A stretch of 64,000 bases of DNA from Deltaproteobacteria bacterium (GTDB lineage Bacteria; Desulfobacterota; Desulfuromonadia; Geobacterales; Pseudopelobacteraceae). Shown here one piece after another: positions 7,543-16,626 of this stretch. The notes below the pieces were generated by a model, which was given only the letters and a program-made list of their open reading frames with translations, was not told the origin of the DNA and did no database searches. The translations under genes and the position numbers were made by a program. Positions within the stretch are counted from its first letter, which is position 1; every line of letters begins with the position of its first letter. The DNA lies in contig JAJXYO010000064.1 in the NCBI GenBank assembly GCA_021780495.1, positions 1 through 64,000 of the forward strand, written 5' to 3'.

Positions 7543-8952
7543 TTAAATTCCAGCAAGCACGACCGCTGACCGCAGAAAACGATCCACCTGGTCAACCTCA
7601 GCTGCTTCGCTGTAGAGTCGAATCACCGGCTCGGTGCCCGAGGGGCGGATCAGCAACCAGTCGCCGTTTTCGAACATGAATTTGAAGCCGTCGCTGAAGT
7701 TGGTCCCCGTGACCCTTCTGCCGTCGATTTCAACCGGTGGCTGTGTTTTCAACCGGGTAATCAACTCTTCCTTGGCACCGTCCTCAATGCGCCGATCGAT
7801 CCGGCGGTAGGAAAAATGACCGATCTCAGCCATGGTCTCGTTGAGCATCTGCCGCAACCCTTTGCCACTGACCGCCATGGCCTCCAGCAGCAGCAGGCCC
7901 ATCAGGATGCCGTCCCGCTCGGGGATATGCCCTTTGACCCCCAGGCCACCCGACTCCTCGCCCCCCATCAGGATGTCCTTTTCGAGCATCAGCTCACAAA
8001 TGTGTTTGAAGCCGATGGGTGTCTCAAACAGCTGCAATCCGTATTTATCGGCCAGCAGATCGATCATGCGGGTGGTTGAAACGGTCTTGACCACACCGCC
8101 GCGCAATTTCTTGTGTTCGATCAGGTGCCGCAGGATGACGGTAAAGATGCAGTGGGAAGAGAAAAATTCGCCGGTCTCATCCACCGCGCCGATCCGGTCG
8201 GCATCACCATCCAGCGCCAGGCCCACCCTGTATTTTCCACTTTTAACGAGAGTGGCGAGCTCCTTGAGGTTATCACCGATCGGCTCGGGGGGCAGACCAC
8301 CAAACGAGGGGTTTTCGCTGTTATGAATCTCGGCGACGCCGTTCAGCAGACGCGGAATGAAGCCGCTGCCGGCCCCGTACATCGGGTCGACGACTGCTGC
8401 AATGTCCGACTTGGCAATCAGATTCAGGTCCACATAGCGATTGATCTGGTGAAAATAACTCTCGCAGGGGTCGAAAAGCTGTATCAGGCCCTTACGCTGG
8501 CCTTCTTCAAAAGAGCATTCCACCACCCGCCGGCCGTTGGCCACATTGTAGGCCACAATCTCCTCCAGGATCTTTGTGGTGGATGGCCGGGCCGAACCGC
8601 CATATGATTCCTTGATCTTGAAGCCGTTGTATTCCGACGGATTGTGGCTGGCAGTGATCATAACACCTGCCCCGGCCCCCAACTCATGAACCGCCCAGGA
8701 AACAGCCGGCGTCGGCGCATAACCGTCCGTCAGACAGACATGAATACCGTTTCCGGCAGCCACCTCCGCCACCCGCCGGGCAAAATCGCGGGACAGAAAA
8801 CGGCGGTCGTAACCGATCACCAGAAGCTTATCGCCCAGCCCTTCGCGGTTGAGGTAATCCATGGTGGCCTGTGCCACCTGGGAAAGATTGTCAAAGGTAA
8901 AATCGCGGGCGATCACGCCGCGCCAGCCATCGGTACCAAATTTTATCTGCAT
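7543..8952 (-). CDS. Phosphoglucomutase/phosphomannomutase family protein
   Basis: A hexose-phosphate mutase of the alpha-D-phosphohexomutase superfamily, 469 residues. All four active-site loops are visible: phosphoserine loop ITASHNPSEYNGFK, metal loop DGDADRIGAVD, sugar loop GGEESGGLG and phosphate loop RPSGTEPVIRLYSE. The substrate (glucose, mannose or glucosamine phosphate) cannot be decided from motifs. The ATG at 8950-8952 is preferred over a TTG three bases upstream. It stands alone, facing away from aspA. Confidence 0.92.
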   Translation of the reverse strand: MQIKFGTDGWRGVIARDFTFDNLSQVAQATMDYLNREGLGDKLLVIGYDRRFLSRDFARRVAEVAAGNGIHVCLTDGYAPTPAVSWAVHELGAGAGVMITASHNPSEYNGFKIKESYGGSARPSTTKILEEIVAYNVANGRRVVECSFEEGQRKGLIQLFDPCESYFHQINRYVDLNLIAKSDIAAVVDPMYGAGSGFIPRLLNGVAEIHNSENPSFGGLPPEPIGDNLKELATLVKSGKYRVGLALDGDADRIGAVDETGEFFSSHCIFTVILRHLIEHKKLRGGVVKTVSTTRMIDLLADKYGLQLFETPIGFKHICELMLEKDILMGGEESGGLGVKGHIPERDGILMGLLLLEAMAVSGKGLRQMLNETMAEIGHFSYRRIDRRIEDGAKEELITRLKTQPPVEIDGRRVTGTNFSDGFKFMFENGDWLLIRPSGTEPVIRLYSEAAEVDQVDRFLRSAVVLAGI

Positions 8953-9022
8953 CAAACCCCCTTAACTTTCAATATCCGCTGAGAACAATATGTTTTTTGC
9001 CGGCACCGTTTGTATGCTAAAA

Positions 9023-9050
9023 TTGACGCAAACAATATCAATAATATTCA
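9023..9050 (+). promoter_or_regulatory. Sigma-70-like promoter upstream of aspA
   Basis: TTGACG at 9023-9028, a 16-base AT-rich spacer, then TATTCA at 9045-9050. A start near 9057 would leave a 33-base leader before the aspA ATG. Confidence 0.5.
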
Positions 9051-9089
9051 CTGTTCACAATCAATTTTCCAATTTTTATGGAGGCATGT

Positions 9090-10493
9090 ATGTCCAGCCG
9101 CATTGAAAAAGACTCGCTTGGCGAAATGGAAGTCCCGGCATCGGCCTACTACGGCGCCCAGACGGCGCGGGCCCTGCAGAACTTCCCTATCTCCGGGCTC
9201 AAACCCCATCCGACCTATGTCTGGGCCGTGACCATCATCAAGAAATGCGCTGCCCGCGCCAACATGTCCACCGGGAGATTGCCGGCCGAAATCGGCAACG
9301 CCATAGTGGCGGCAGCAGACGAAGTGCTGGCTGGCGAGCTGGCTGACCAGTTCGTGGTCGATCCCTTCCAGGCCGGGGCCGGCACCTCCCACAACATGAA
9401 CGTCAACGAGGTGTTGGCCAACCGCGCCCTGGAACTACTGGGCCGCCAACGAGGGAACTTTTCGATCCTGCACCCCAACGACCATGTCAACATGGCCCAG
9501 TCCACCAATGACCTCATCCCCACCGCCATCCGCTTGGCCGCGCTGGAGATGCTCGACCCGCTGCTGGAAATATTGGAAGAACTGGAGAACGCCCTGGCCG
9601 CCAAGGCAAGCGAGTTCGATCACATTTTGAAATCCGGGCGCACCCATCTGCAGGACGCCGTGCCGATCCGCCTGGGGCAGGAATTCGGGGCCTATGCCAC
9701 GGCGATCCGCAGGAGCCGTGAAGGGCTTGAGTCATGCATCCCTCCCCTGCTGGAACTGGGCATCGGCGGCACCGCCGTCGGGACCGGCCTGAACGCCGAG
9801 CCGGCCTACATCAGCACTATTATCGAGGAGTTGACGCTGGCCACCGGCTTCCCGTTGACCGCCGCCCCGGATCTGTTCGAGTCCATGCAGAACATGGACC
9901 CCTTCCTGGCGCTCTCCTCGGCCTTGCGCCGCACCGCAGTCACAATCGGTCGCATCGCCAATGACCTGCGCCTGCTTTCGTCCGGGCCCCGCACCGGTCT
10001 GGACGAGATACGTCTGCCGGCGGTACAGCCCGGCTCATCGATCATGCCGGGCAAGATCAACCCTTCCATGGCCGAGATGGCCAACATGGTCTGCTTTCAG
10101 GTCATGGGGTGCGACCAGGCGGTAATGCTGGCGGTCCAGGCCGGCCAGCTGGAGCTGAACGTGATGATGCCGCTGATCGCATATAACCTGTTGTTTTCCA
10201 TGGAGCTGCTCAAGAATTGCGTGCAGAAATTCACCGATTCATGTATTACTGGAATTGTAGCCAATGAAGCGCGCTGCCGACGCTATCTGGAGGATTCCCT
10301 GGGGCTGGTGACGGTCCTGGCGCCCTCCATCGGCTACAACGCCGCCGCTGAAGTGGCCAAGGAGTCGGTGGCCACGGGACGCTCCATCCGCGAGATCGTA
10401 CTGGCACGGGGGTTGATGCCCGTAGCGGCGCTGGAAGAGGCCATGCGGCCGGAACACTTGACAGAGCCCGGTCTGCCGCTGGGTGAACAATGA
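9090..10493 (+). CDS. aspA: Aspartate ammonia-lyase (class II fumarase/aspartase family)
   Basis: Family members eliminate ammonia from aspartate to give fumarate, or hydrate fumarate. The signature GSSIMPGKINPSMAE, the substrate loop GAGTSHNMNVNEVLANRA and GTAVGTGLN are present. The segment AGQLELNVMMP and the C-terminal REIVLARGLM resemble aspartases more than FumC (which has GNFELNV), hence the call; fumarase remains possible. I start at 9090 rather than the ATG at 9078: the latter contains the GGAGG ribosome binding site of the former. The protein then has 467 residues. Confidence 0.82.
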   Translation: MSSRIEKDSLGEMEVPASAYYGAQTARALQNFPISGLKPHPTYVWAVTIIKKCAARANMSTGRLPAEIGNAIVAAADEVLAGELADQFVVDPFQAGAGTSHNMNVNEVLANRALELLGRQRGNFSILHPNDHVNMAQSTNDLIPTAIRLAALEMLDPLLEILEELENALAAKASEFDHILKSGRTHLQDAVPIRLGQEFGAYATAIRRSREGLESCIPPLLELGIGGTAVGTGLNAEPAYISTIIEELTLATGFPLTAAPDLFESMQNMDPFLALSSALRRTAVTIGRIANDLRLLSSGPRTGLDEIRLPAVQPGSSIMPGKINPSMAEMANMVCFQVMGCDQAVMLAVQAGQLELNVMMPLIAYNLLFSMELLKNCVQKFTDSCITGIVANEARCRRYLEDSLGLVTVLAPSIGYNAAAEVAKESVATGRSIREIVLARGLMPVAALEEAMRPEHLTEPGLPLGEQ

Positions 10494-10562
10494 TCCTTCA
10501 TCACGATACACGGAACCTTCCGTTTTTGCGGTGAATATATAACCCTTCAAAGGAGAAAGAAC

Positions 10563-10784
10563 ATGAAAGCAGAAGTACAGAGAGTCCTTGATCAGGTACG
10601 TCCCGGCTTGCAGGCCGATGGCGGCGATGTGGAACTGGTGGAGGTGACCGAAGACGGCATCGTGAAGGTTCGCTTAAAAGGCGCCTGCGGCAGCTGCCCC
10701 ATGTCCACCATGACCCTCAAGATGGGCATCGAGCGGGCCATGAAAGAGCAGATTCCGGGCATCAAGGAAGTCGTCGGGGTCTAA
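10563..10784 (+). CDS. NifU C-terminal/Nfu-type Fe-S scaffold protein
   Basis: A 73-residue stand-alone Nfu domain with the CxxC motif (GACGSCPMS) that binds a labile Fe-S cluster between two subunits. The N-terminal stretch ([17 protein letters not shown]) is the classic Nfu start. AAAGGAGAAAGA gives a strong ribosome binding site. It is separated from aspA by 69 bases and probably serves general Fe-S delivery. Confidence 0.93.
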   Translation: MKAEVQRVLDQVRPGLQADGGDVELVEVTEDGIVKVRLKGACGSCPMSTMTLKMGIERAMKEQIPGIKEVVGV

Positions 10785-10885
10785 TTCCCGAAATGAGGAA
10801 GAGTATGTCAGGTAGTTGTCCTTTTAACAAAGGGCAAAAAATCATGACGTACCAATTAACTTATTGTGGCCAGATGGATAGACAG

Positions 10886-10914
10886 CCCCGCCGGACGCTT
10901 CCTGCGGGGTTTTC
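10886..10914 (+). terminator. Intrinsic terminator after nfu
   Basis: CCCCGC (10886-10891) pairs with GCGGGG (10904-10909) around a 12-base loop and is followed by TTTTCT. It lies between the nfu stop and the yaiI-family start. Confidence 0.6.
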
Positions 10915-10950
10915 TATTGGCAGACAACTGCCGGGAGGACCGTTACAACC

Positions 10951-11415
10951 ATGAAAATCTGGATCGACGCCGATGCCTGCCCCCGGGTTATCAAAGATAT
11001 CGTCTTCCGGGCCTCGGAACGGCTGGAGATTCCGGTCTGTCTCGTGGCCAACACCGGCTTGGCAAAGCACCATTCACGGCTGATCACATCCGTCGTGGTG
11101 GCCGATGGCTTTGATGTGGCAGATGATTATATCGTCGAACATGCCACGTCCCGGGATCTGGTGGTTACGGCCGACATACCGCTGGCGGCCCGGGTCGTTG
11201 AGAAGGGCGCGCTTGGTCTTGACCCGCGCGGTGAGTTGTATACCGAAGAAAACGTCGGTGAACGGCTCTCCATGCGCGACCTGCTGCAGGAATTGCGCGT
11301 GGCGGGTATGATTCAGGGTGGGCCGGGCCAATTCGGCAACACCGACCGGCAGCGCTTCGCCTCATCGCTGGACCGGGTACTGACACGCATGTTGAAAGGC
11401 TTACGAAACCCATGA
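10951..11415 (+). CDS. YaiI/YqxD family protein (UPF0178, PIN-like)
   Basis: A 154-residue member of the widespread YaiI/YqxD family. The N-terminal [16 protein letters not shown] and the later [17 protein letters not shown] are the family hallmarks; the Asp-rich pattern resembles PIN-type nuclease folds, but no activity is established. GGGAGGACC precedes the ATG. The stop overlaps the next gene's start by 4 bases (ATGA). Confidence 0.9.
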   Translation: MKIWIDADACPRVIKDIVFRASERLEIPVCLVANTGLAKHHSRLITSVVVADGFDVADDYIVEHATSRDLVVTADIPLAARVVEKGALGLDPRGELYTEENVGERLSMRDLLQELRVAGMIQGGPGQFGNTDRQRFASSLDRVLTRMLKGLRNP

Positions 11416-11735
11416 GCTTCGAAATACGTGACAGCGACATCAAGGTCGAATTCTACCGGGCCTCCGGTCCGGGCGGTCAGCACCGCAACACGACCGACTC
11501 GGCCGTGCGGATCCGCCACCTGCCGACCGGTATCGTGGCTCAGGCATCTGAAAGCCGTTCGCAGTTTCAGAACCGCGAGAAAGCCATGGAGCGTTTGCAA
11601 GCGGCCCTGGCGCGACGCGAACGCAAAGAGAAGAAACGCATCGCCACCAGGGTGCCGAACCGGGCCAAGGAGCAGCGCCTGAACGAGAAGAAAATCATAT
11701 CGCAACGCAAGAAATTGCGGTCAACGGTGGATTGA
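11412..11735 (+). CDS. Short GGQ-domain release-factor-like protein
   Basis: A 107-residue protein consisting of a class I release-factor catalytic domain. The core [18 protein letters not shown] carries the GGQ that enters the peptidyl transferase centre and triggers peptidyl-tRNA hydrolysis. There is no codon-recognition domain, and the C-terminal tail is very basic ([21 protein letters not shown]), as in ArfB-type ribosome rescue factors whose tail sits in the empty mRNA channel. A rescue role is therefore inferred; it is translationally coupled to the YaiI gene. Confidence 0.85.
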   Translation: MSFEIRDSDIKVEFYRASGPGGQHRNTTDSAVRIRHLPTGIVAQASESRSQFQNREKAMERLQAALARRERKEKKRIATRVPNRAKEQRLNEKKIISQRKKLRSTVD

Positions 11736-11736
11736 G

Positions 11737-12180
11737 ATGATAACTAGCTCCAGCCTGAGCATTAGGTGGGTGAAGCCGGACATAGCCGCTGAACAGTGGG
11801 AATTTTCCCACCACCCTGACAAACAGGGATTCTACCAGCGCCACAACATCGGCTGGGACGACATTGACTCCGGCTTTGATGCGGGTCAGCTCGCACCCTA
11901 TCCCCGTTCGGAGCGGATCAATGGCATTCCGGTGGCGCTCTCCTATAGCAGCTATGACGACTATGCCCGTTACCTGGCCAAAGCCAAACGCGGCTACCGC
12001 AGGAATTACTCCCTGATGGAGGAGGCACTTCAGCGGGATGGCCAGCTGACACTCCCGGCTGCCATCATCCTGCTGTGCAACAGTGAAGCGCTGCTGTTCT
12101 CCGGCTATCGCCGCCTCTGCCTGGCCTGGAATTACGGGATGACACCTTGCGCCTGGCTTTTGCCGATCAAAGGAAAGTGA
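11737..12180 (+). CDS. Hypothetical protein with a ParB-like C-terminal motif
   Basis: A 147-residue soluble protein starting one base after the preceding stop. I do not recognise a named family. The C-terminal stretch LPAAIILLCNSEALLFSGYRR, continuing LCLAWNYGMTPCAWLL, has the pattern of ParB-like/Srx-fold proteins (a hydrophobic strand, then G-x-R-R-L-x-x-A-x-x-x-G). The N-terminal half is rich in Tyr and Trp. It ends 5 bases before the radical SAM gene, so the whole 10951-14048 stretch is probably one transcript. Confidence 0.6.
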   Translation: MITSSSLSIRWVKPDIAAEQWEFSHHPDKQGFYQRHNIGWDDIDSGFDAGQLAPYPRSERINGIPVALSYSSYDDYARYLAKAKRGYRRNYSLMEEALQRDGQLTLPAAIILLCNSEALLFSGYRRLCLAWNYGMTPCAWLLPIKGK

Positions 12181-12185
12181 TAATC

Positions 12186-14048
12186 ATGCGTATCGTGCTG
12201 GTAGCCGTTCACCCCTACCCATCCCCCCAGGCCGTGCCGCTGGCCAACGCCTATTTGCAAAGCTACCTGGCAACTATCCCGCAGACTGCGGCGATCGAGA
12301 TCGAGCGGAGTGATTTTTTCCTCGGCCAGGACCCAGCCGATTGTGTGGACACAATCTCTGCCCTTCGGCCGGCCCTGGTCGGCTTTTCGATGTATGTCTG
12401 GAATCGCACAACGTGCCGGGAGATGGCAGATGAACTGCGACGGCGCACACCTGGGATCACCATCTGCGCCGGGGGTCCGGAGGCCACCGCTGACCCGCAG
12501 GGCATACTGGCCGGGACCGGCTTCGATTTCCTGATCTGCGGCGAGGGAGAAGTACCATTTGCCGCCGTCTGCACATGTCTGGCGGAAGGCGGGTCTGTCA
12601 GCAATATCCCCGGTGTTGCCACTCGGACAGGCAGAGGGATAACCCTGAACCCGGCGGAGCCTTTCGCCAATCTGGACGCCATCCCATCCCCCTGGTTGAC
12701 CGGTAGTATCGATACCGGAATCTACCCCGGCATCCTCTGGCAATTGTCGCGGGGCTGCGGTTTTTCCTGCGATTTCTGCTTTGACTCCCGCGACCGGCAC
12801 GGGGTGCGACGCTTCTCGCTGGGACGGATCGAAGCCGAATTGCGACACTTCGCCAGCCATGGAATCAACCAAATATTCGTGCTGGATTCTACCTTCAATC
12901 AGGACCAACAGCGCGCCAAGACGATCCTGCGGCTGATCGGAAAGATCGCCCCACGGATCCATTTCCACTTCGAGGTACGCAACGAGTTTATTGACCGCGA
13001 AATGGCCGGACTCTTCGCCAGAATCACCTGCTCCCTGCAGATCGGCTTGCAAAGCGCTGATCCGCAGGTGCTGAAGCAGGTAGGGCGAACGTTTCGGCAG
13101 TCTGATTTCATCAGCCGCACCATGTTGCTGAACGAAAGCGGGGCTGTCTTCGGTTTTGACGTGATCTACGGCCTGCCGGGCGACACCCTGCCCGGCTTCC
13201 GCCGCAGCCTGGATTTCGCCCTGGGACTCTACCCCAACCACCTGGACATCTTCCCGCTGGCGATCCTGCCCGGCACGGCCCTGGCAGCACGCTCGGATGC
13301 CAGCGGCCTGAAACATCTGCCGGCCCCGCCCTATACGCTGATCTCTTCACCCACCTTCACGGCAGCAGACATGCAGAAGGCACAAAACCTGGCGCTGGCC
13401 TGCGACATCTTCTACACCCGCGGCAGGGCCGTAGCCTGGTTCATCGGAGTGCTCGACCCGCTCGGGATGCCCCCTTCGGAATTTCTGCAGCAATTCGGGG
13501 ACTGGCTGGCAAGGGAACGGGGCGGTAACCTCAACGAGACCGAACTGTCGGATGGACAGATCTGGCAAATGCAGCGGACCTTCCTGTCCCGCCTGTTCTC
13601 GCCGAAAAGATTGAGGCGCTTCCTGCCGGCGGTGCTCGACCTGGTGGATTATCACTATCACTACGCCGCCGCTCTGATGAGCCCGCCACCGGCAACGCCC
13701 CGGCAGATTCCTGCCGCAAGGCAGCTCCTGGAACTTGCGCTGCGACAAACTCCGACAACCCGCTCGGCACGCTTTCACTATGAGATTTTGGAGATTCTGG
13801 AGGCTGGGGCGGTAGACGTACGCGGCTTCAGCGACAGACTGCAACGGAGCGCTTCATGGGCGATCATCTATCCCACTCCCAAGGGGGTCTGTACCGAGTC
13901 CATCAGTGAGGCGTACTTCAGGCTGCTGGAATGCTTGGATGGTACGAAACCGGCCGGGAGCGTGGCGGCGTGCCTCGGCATCCCGGACAGAGAGGTCGCA
14001 GAGTTCCTGGAGTTTGCGGTGCAGGAAGGTATCGTGGAAAAATGTTGA
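12186..14048 (+). CDS. B12-binding-domain radical SAM protein
   Basis: A 620-residue protein. The N-terminal 150 residues form a cobalamin-binding-type Rossmann domain (LVGFSMYVWN, ITICAGGPEA). A radical SAM core follows with the cluster motif CGFSCDFC. The C-terminal 200 residues resemble the DUF4080-type extension found on this subfamily. The substrate is unknown. The start at 12186 (MRIVLVAVHPYPSP) matches the family start; the frame is open 13 codons further upstream inside the previous gene. Confidence 0.85.
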   Translation: MRIVLVAVHPYPSPQAVPLANAYLQSYLATIPQTAAIEIERSDFFLGQDPADCVDTISALRPALVGFSMYVWNRTTCREMADELRRRTPGITICAGGPEATADPQGILAGTGFDFLICGEGEVPFAAVCTCLAEGGSVSNIPGVATRTGRGITLNPAEPFANLDAIPSPWLTGSIDTGIYPGILWQLSRGCGFSCDFCFDSRDRHGVRRFSLGRIEAELRHFASHGINQIFVLDSTFNQDQQRAKTILRLIGKIAPRIHFHFEVRNEFIDREMAGLFARITCSLQIGLQSADPQVLKQVGRTFRQSDFISRTMLLNESGAVFGFDVIYGLPGDTLPGFRRSLDFALGLYPNHLDIFPLAILPGTALAARSDASGLKHLPAPPYTLISSPTFTAADMQKAQNLALACDIFYTRGRAVAWFIGVLDPLGMPPSEFLQQFGDWLARERGGNLNETELSDGQIWQMQRTFLSRLFSPKRLRRFLPAVLDLVDYHYHYAAALMSPPPATPRQIPAARQLLELALRQTPTTRSARFHYEILEILEAGAVDVRGFSDRLQRSASWAIIYPTPKGVCTESISEAYFRLLECLDGTKPAGSVAACLGIPDREVAEFLEFAVQEGIVEKC

Positions 14049-14061
14049 AGGAAATATCTTG

Positions 14062-14093
14062 AAAAAAAACGGGAGGACCATAAGTCCCCCCGT
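14062..14093 (-). terminator. Terminator for the secreted-protein gene
   Basis: On the minus strand ACGGG-g-GGAC pairs with GTCC-t-CCCGT around a 5-base loop and is followed by eight T. It lies between two convergent genes. Confidence 0.75.
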
Positions 14094-14108
14094 CGATGTC
14101 ATGCTTTA

Positions 14109-14645
14109 TCAGTCTCGCTCGCGTCTTTCACGTTTTCTGTCCTGTCTTTCTTCTTTCCACTCTTCTTTATTACGTCGGCGCTCGTATTTCCATTCTTCCT
14201 TGCGTTCATGATCGGGCCGGAAGTGGCGCCCGCGGTAGTGATCCCGGTCATTGCGATAGACGCGATACTCCCGGTCACGGTATGTGCGGATCTCATCGAT
14301 GCGGTGCCTGCGGATCGCTGGCGGCAGCTCCCGATACGGGACTTGAATCCAGGGGCCGTTGTGATGTCGGGCGCGATGCCAGTTGTTGCCATAATACAGG
14401 TAGTAATAATCCGAGTCGTAGATAATGTCATAGGGGGTGCCTACGCCAACATAAAAGCCCAAACCAGGAGGGGCAATGAAGTTCGGCGCTACGTCAAAAA
14501 GGACTGCCGGCGGAGGGGGCAGGGGTGCCGGCACGATAACCCTCGGAGTGGGCAGACCGACATTGATATTGACATGAACCTCTGCCTGTGCAGCCGATGC
14601 GGCCGTGATTGCAGCAATTACAAGTACCAGAACTGTTCTTTTCAT
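14109..14645 (-). CDS. Secreted Tyr- and charge-rich hypothetical protein
   Basis: A 178-residue protein with a clear signal peptide (KRTVLVLVIAAITAASAAQAE). The mature part begins with a Pro-rich segment, then a YDIIYDSDYYYLYYGNNWHR block followed by GPWIQVPYRELPPAIRR, a pattern seen in many small exported proteins of Geobacter relatives. The last 60 residues are almost all charged (repeated Arg, Glu, Asp, Lys), probably helical. Function is unknown. AGGAGA precedes the ATG; it is a single-gene unit with its own terminator. Confidence 0.8.
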   Translation of the reverse strand: MKRTVLVLVIAAITAASAAQAEVHVNINVGLPTPRVIVPAPLPPPPAVLFDVAPNFIAPPGLGFYVGVGTPYDIIYDSDYYYLYYGNNWHRARHHNGPWIQVPYRELPPAIRRHRIDEIRTYRDREYRVYRNDRDHYRGRHFRPDHERKEEWKYERRRNKEEWKEERQDRKRERRERD

Positions 14646-14863
14646 GCAGAATCTCCTTTCGTACTTTTCCGTCTAACAGCAATCAGCAGCAAATTCAGTG
14701 CCGAACTTTTTTTGACTCATGAAAATGGTGAAGCGGCTGAACCTGGTGCGATATACCGCTCTGAGATCAATCATGTCATGTTTTATGTACCCGATTTGGG
14801 GCAAAAACCGCTTATAACAGACTGTCCCGTCAGCCGAACGGCCCATTTCCACGAAGAAAGACA

Positions 14864-14893
14864 TTGCCGACTCCGTGTAGTTAATGCTATATA
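14864..14893 (+). promoter_or_regulatory. Possible sigma-70 promoter of the first ABC-F gene
   Basis: TTGCCG (14864-14869) and TATATA (14888-14893) with an 18-base spacer. The predicted start near 14900 lies just before the hairpin at 14906-14928. Confidence 0.45.
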
Positions 14894-14905
14894 TCAAGCA
14901 TCTGA

Positions 14906-14936
14906 ACCGCAGGGAGCGACCCTGTGGTTTTTTATT
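14906..14936 (+). terminator. Leader hairpin with T-run, possible attenuator of ABC-F gene
   Basis: ACCGCAGGG (14906-14914) pairs with CCCTGTGGT (14920-14928) with one G-T pair around AGCGA, followed by a run of T. It sits 24 bases before the ABC-F start codon and after its predicted promoter, so it could stop transcription within the leader. Confidence 0.55.
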
Positions 14937-14959
14937 TGTCTGAAAGGAATATTCTCCAC

Positions 14960-16597
14960 ATGATTTCTGCATCCAACGTTTCCCTCTCCTACGGCAAGCG
15001 GGTCCTCTTCAAAGACGTCAACATCAAGTTCACCCCCGGCAACTGCTATGGACTGATCGGTGCCAATGGCGCCGGCAAGTCGACCTTTCTCAAGATCCTG
15101 GCCGGTGAGGTCGAAGCCGACAAGGGCGAGATTGTCATGGGTCCCCGGGAACGCATGGCGGTGCTCAAACAGGATCAATTCTCCTTCGATGAGGAAACCG
15201 TCTTCAATACCGTTATCATGGGGCACGAAAAGCTCTATAAGGTTATGGTCGAGCGCGATGCCATTTACGCCAAACCCGATTTTTCCGAGGAAGACGGTAC
15301 CCGTTCGGCCGAACTGGAGGGTGAATTTGCCGAGATGAACGGCTATGAAGCCGAGTCTGAGGCAGCGGTACTCCTGAATGGCCTGGGCATCCCCGAGGAG
15401 CTGCGTCAAAAGAAAATGAAGGAACTGGAAGGAGGCGACAAGGTGCGGGTGCTGCTAGCCCAGGCCCTGTTCGGCAACCCGGACATTCTGCTGCTGGATG
15501 AGCCGACCAACAACCTGGACCTCAAATCGATCACCTGGCTGGAGGACTTTCTGTATCGCTTTACCAATACGGTCATCGTCGTATCCCATGATCGCCACTT
15601 CCTCAATCAGGTCTGTACCCATACGGCGGACATCGATTTCGGCCGGATCACCGTCTACGTTGGCAACTACGACTTCTGGTACCATGCCAGTCAGTTGAAC
15701 CTGAAACAGAAGCAGAACGAGAATCGCAAGGTATCCGAAAAAGCCGACGAATTGAAGGCCTTTATCCAGCGTTTTTCCTCCAACGCCTCAAAGGCCAAAC
15801 AGGCCACCTCGCGCAAAAAGCTGCTGGACAAGCTGACCCTGGAGGACATGCCCACCTCCTCCCGTAAATACCCGCATGTGGTCTTCAAACCGGAACGGGC
15901 CTGTGGCGACATCATCCTGGAGATCCAGGGACTCACCAAGGAGGTTGACGGGGTCAAGGTTCTGGACAATTTCGATCTGATCGTGCGCAAGAACGACAAG
16001 ATCGCCTTCGTCGGTGGCAACAGTCTGGCCAGGACCACCCTTTTCCAGATTTTGGCGGGTGAAATAGAGCCGGATAGCGGCAGCTTCCGCTGGGGAGTGA
16101 CGATCACAACCGCCTATTTTCCCAAGGAGAATAGCTCTTATTTTGAAAAGGACCTGAACCTGATCGAGTGGCTGGGCCAGTTTTCACCTCCGACCGAGGG
16201 AGAGACCTTTGCCCGCGGGTTCCTGGGACGAATGCTGTTTTCCGGCGACGAGGCCACCAAGAAGACCAGCGTCCTCTCGGGTGGCGAACGGGTGCGCTGC
16301 ATGCTGTCCCGCATGATGTTGACCGGTGCCAACACCCTGATCCTGGACGAGCCGACCAATCACCTGGATCTGGAATCGATTACCGCACTGAACGACGGTT
16401 TGATCGCTTACACGGAGGTTGTGCTATTCGCCTCGCATGACCACGAATTCGTATCAACGATTGCCAACCGGATCATCGAAATCACCCCGGGAGGCGTTAT
16501 CGACCGGGTAATGGGTTTTGAGGAGTATCTGGAAAATAGCGACGTGAACCGGGAGCGGGATGAGATGTATCACGGACATGCGGATCTGAACCTGTAG
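14960..16597 (+). CDS. ABC-F family ATPase, YbiT/YkpA-like
   Basis: A 545-residue soluble protein with two ABC ATPase domains and no membrane segments; ABC-F proteins act at the ribosome E site as translation factors. Domain 1 has Walker A GANGAGKS (34-41) and Walker B LLLDEPTNNLD (177-187) but a weakened signature (KELEGGDK), as also in E. coli YbiT. Between the domains is the basic linker (about 240-300). Domain 2 has LSGGE (439-443) and LILDEPTNHLD, but its P-loop reads GGNSLARTT (352-360) with Arg358 in place of the catalytic Lys. The start at 14960 is the family start, after GAAAGGA. A second domain that cannot bind ATP normally would be unusual. Confidence 0.9.
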   Translation: MISASNVSLSYGKRVLFKDVNIKFTPGNCYGLIGANGAGKSTFLKILAGEVEADKGEIVMGPRERMAVLKQDQFSFDEETVFNTVIMGHEKLYKVMVERDAIYAKPDFSEEDGTRSAELEGEFAEMNGYEAESEAAVLLNGLGIPEELRQKKMKELEGGDKVRVLLAQALFGNPDILLLDEPTNNLDLKSITWLEDFLYRFTNTVIVVSHDRHFLNQVCTHTADIDFGRITVYVGNYDFWYHASQLNLKQKQNENRKVSEKADELKAFIQRFSSNASKAKQATSRKKLLDKLTLEDMPTSSRKYPHVVFKPERACGDIILEIQGLTKEVDGVKVLDNFDLIVRKNDKIAFVGGNSLARTTLFQILAGEIEPDSGSFRWGVTITTAYFPKENSSYFEKDLNLIEWLGQFSPPTEGETFARGFLGRMLFSGDEATKKTSVLSGGERVRCMLSRMMLTGANTLILDEPTNHLDLESITALNDGLIAYTEVVLFASHDHEFVSTIANRIIEITPGGVIDRVMGFEEYLENSDVNRERDEMYHGHADLNL

Positions 16598-16626
16598 CGG
16601 TAAGAAAATATAGCGGATCTGATAGT

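Larger units (their letters stand above)
14646..14959. other. Intergenic region between divergent genes
   Basis: No coding sequence is convincing here. The right part holds a promoter-like pair (14864-14893) and the hairpin described separately; the left part should hold the promoter of the secreted-protein gene, but I see no clear match. Confidence 0.5.

Noticed and set aside
9090-10493. Fumarase C
   Set aside because: The AGQLELNVMMP segment and the C-terminus fit aspartase better; kept only as an alternative.
10805-10953. Small ORF of 49 codons between nfu and the YaiI gene, with a GAGGAAG-like site
   Set aside because: It runs through an intrinsic terminator and the residues show no protein-like pattern, so it is probably chance.
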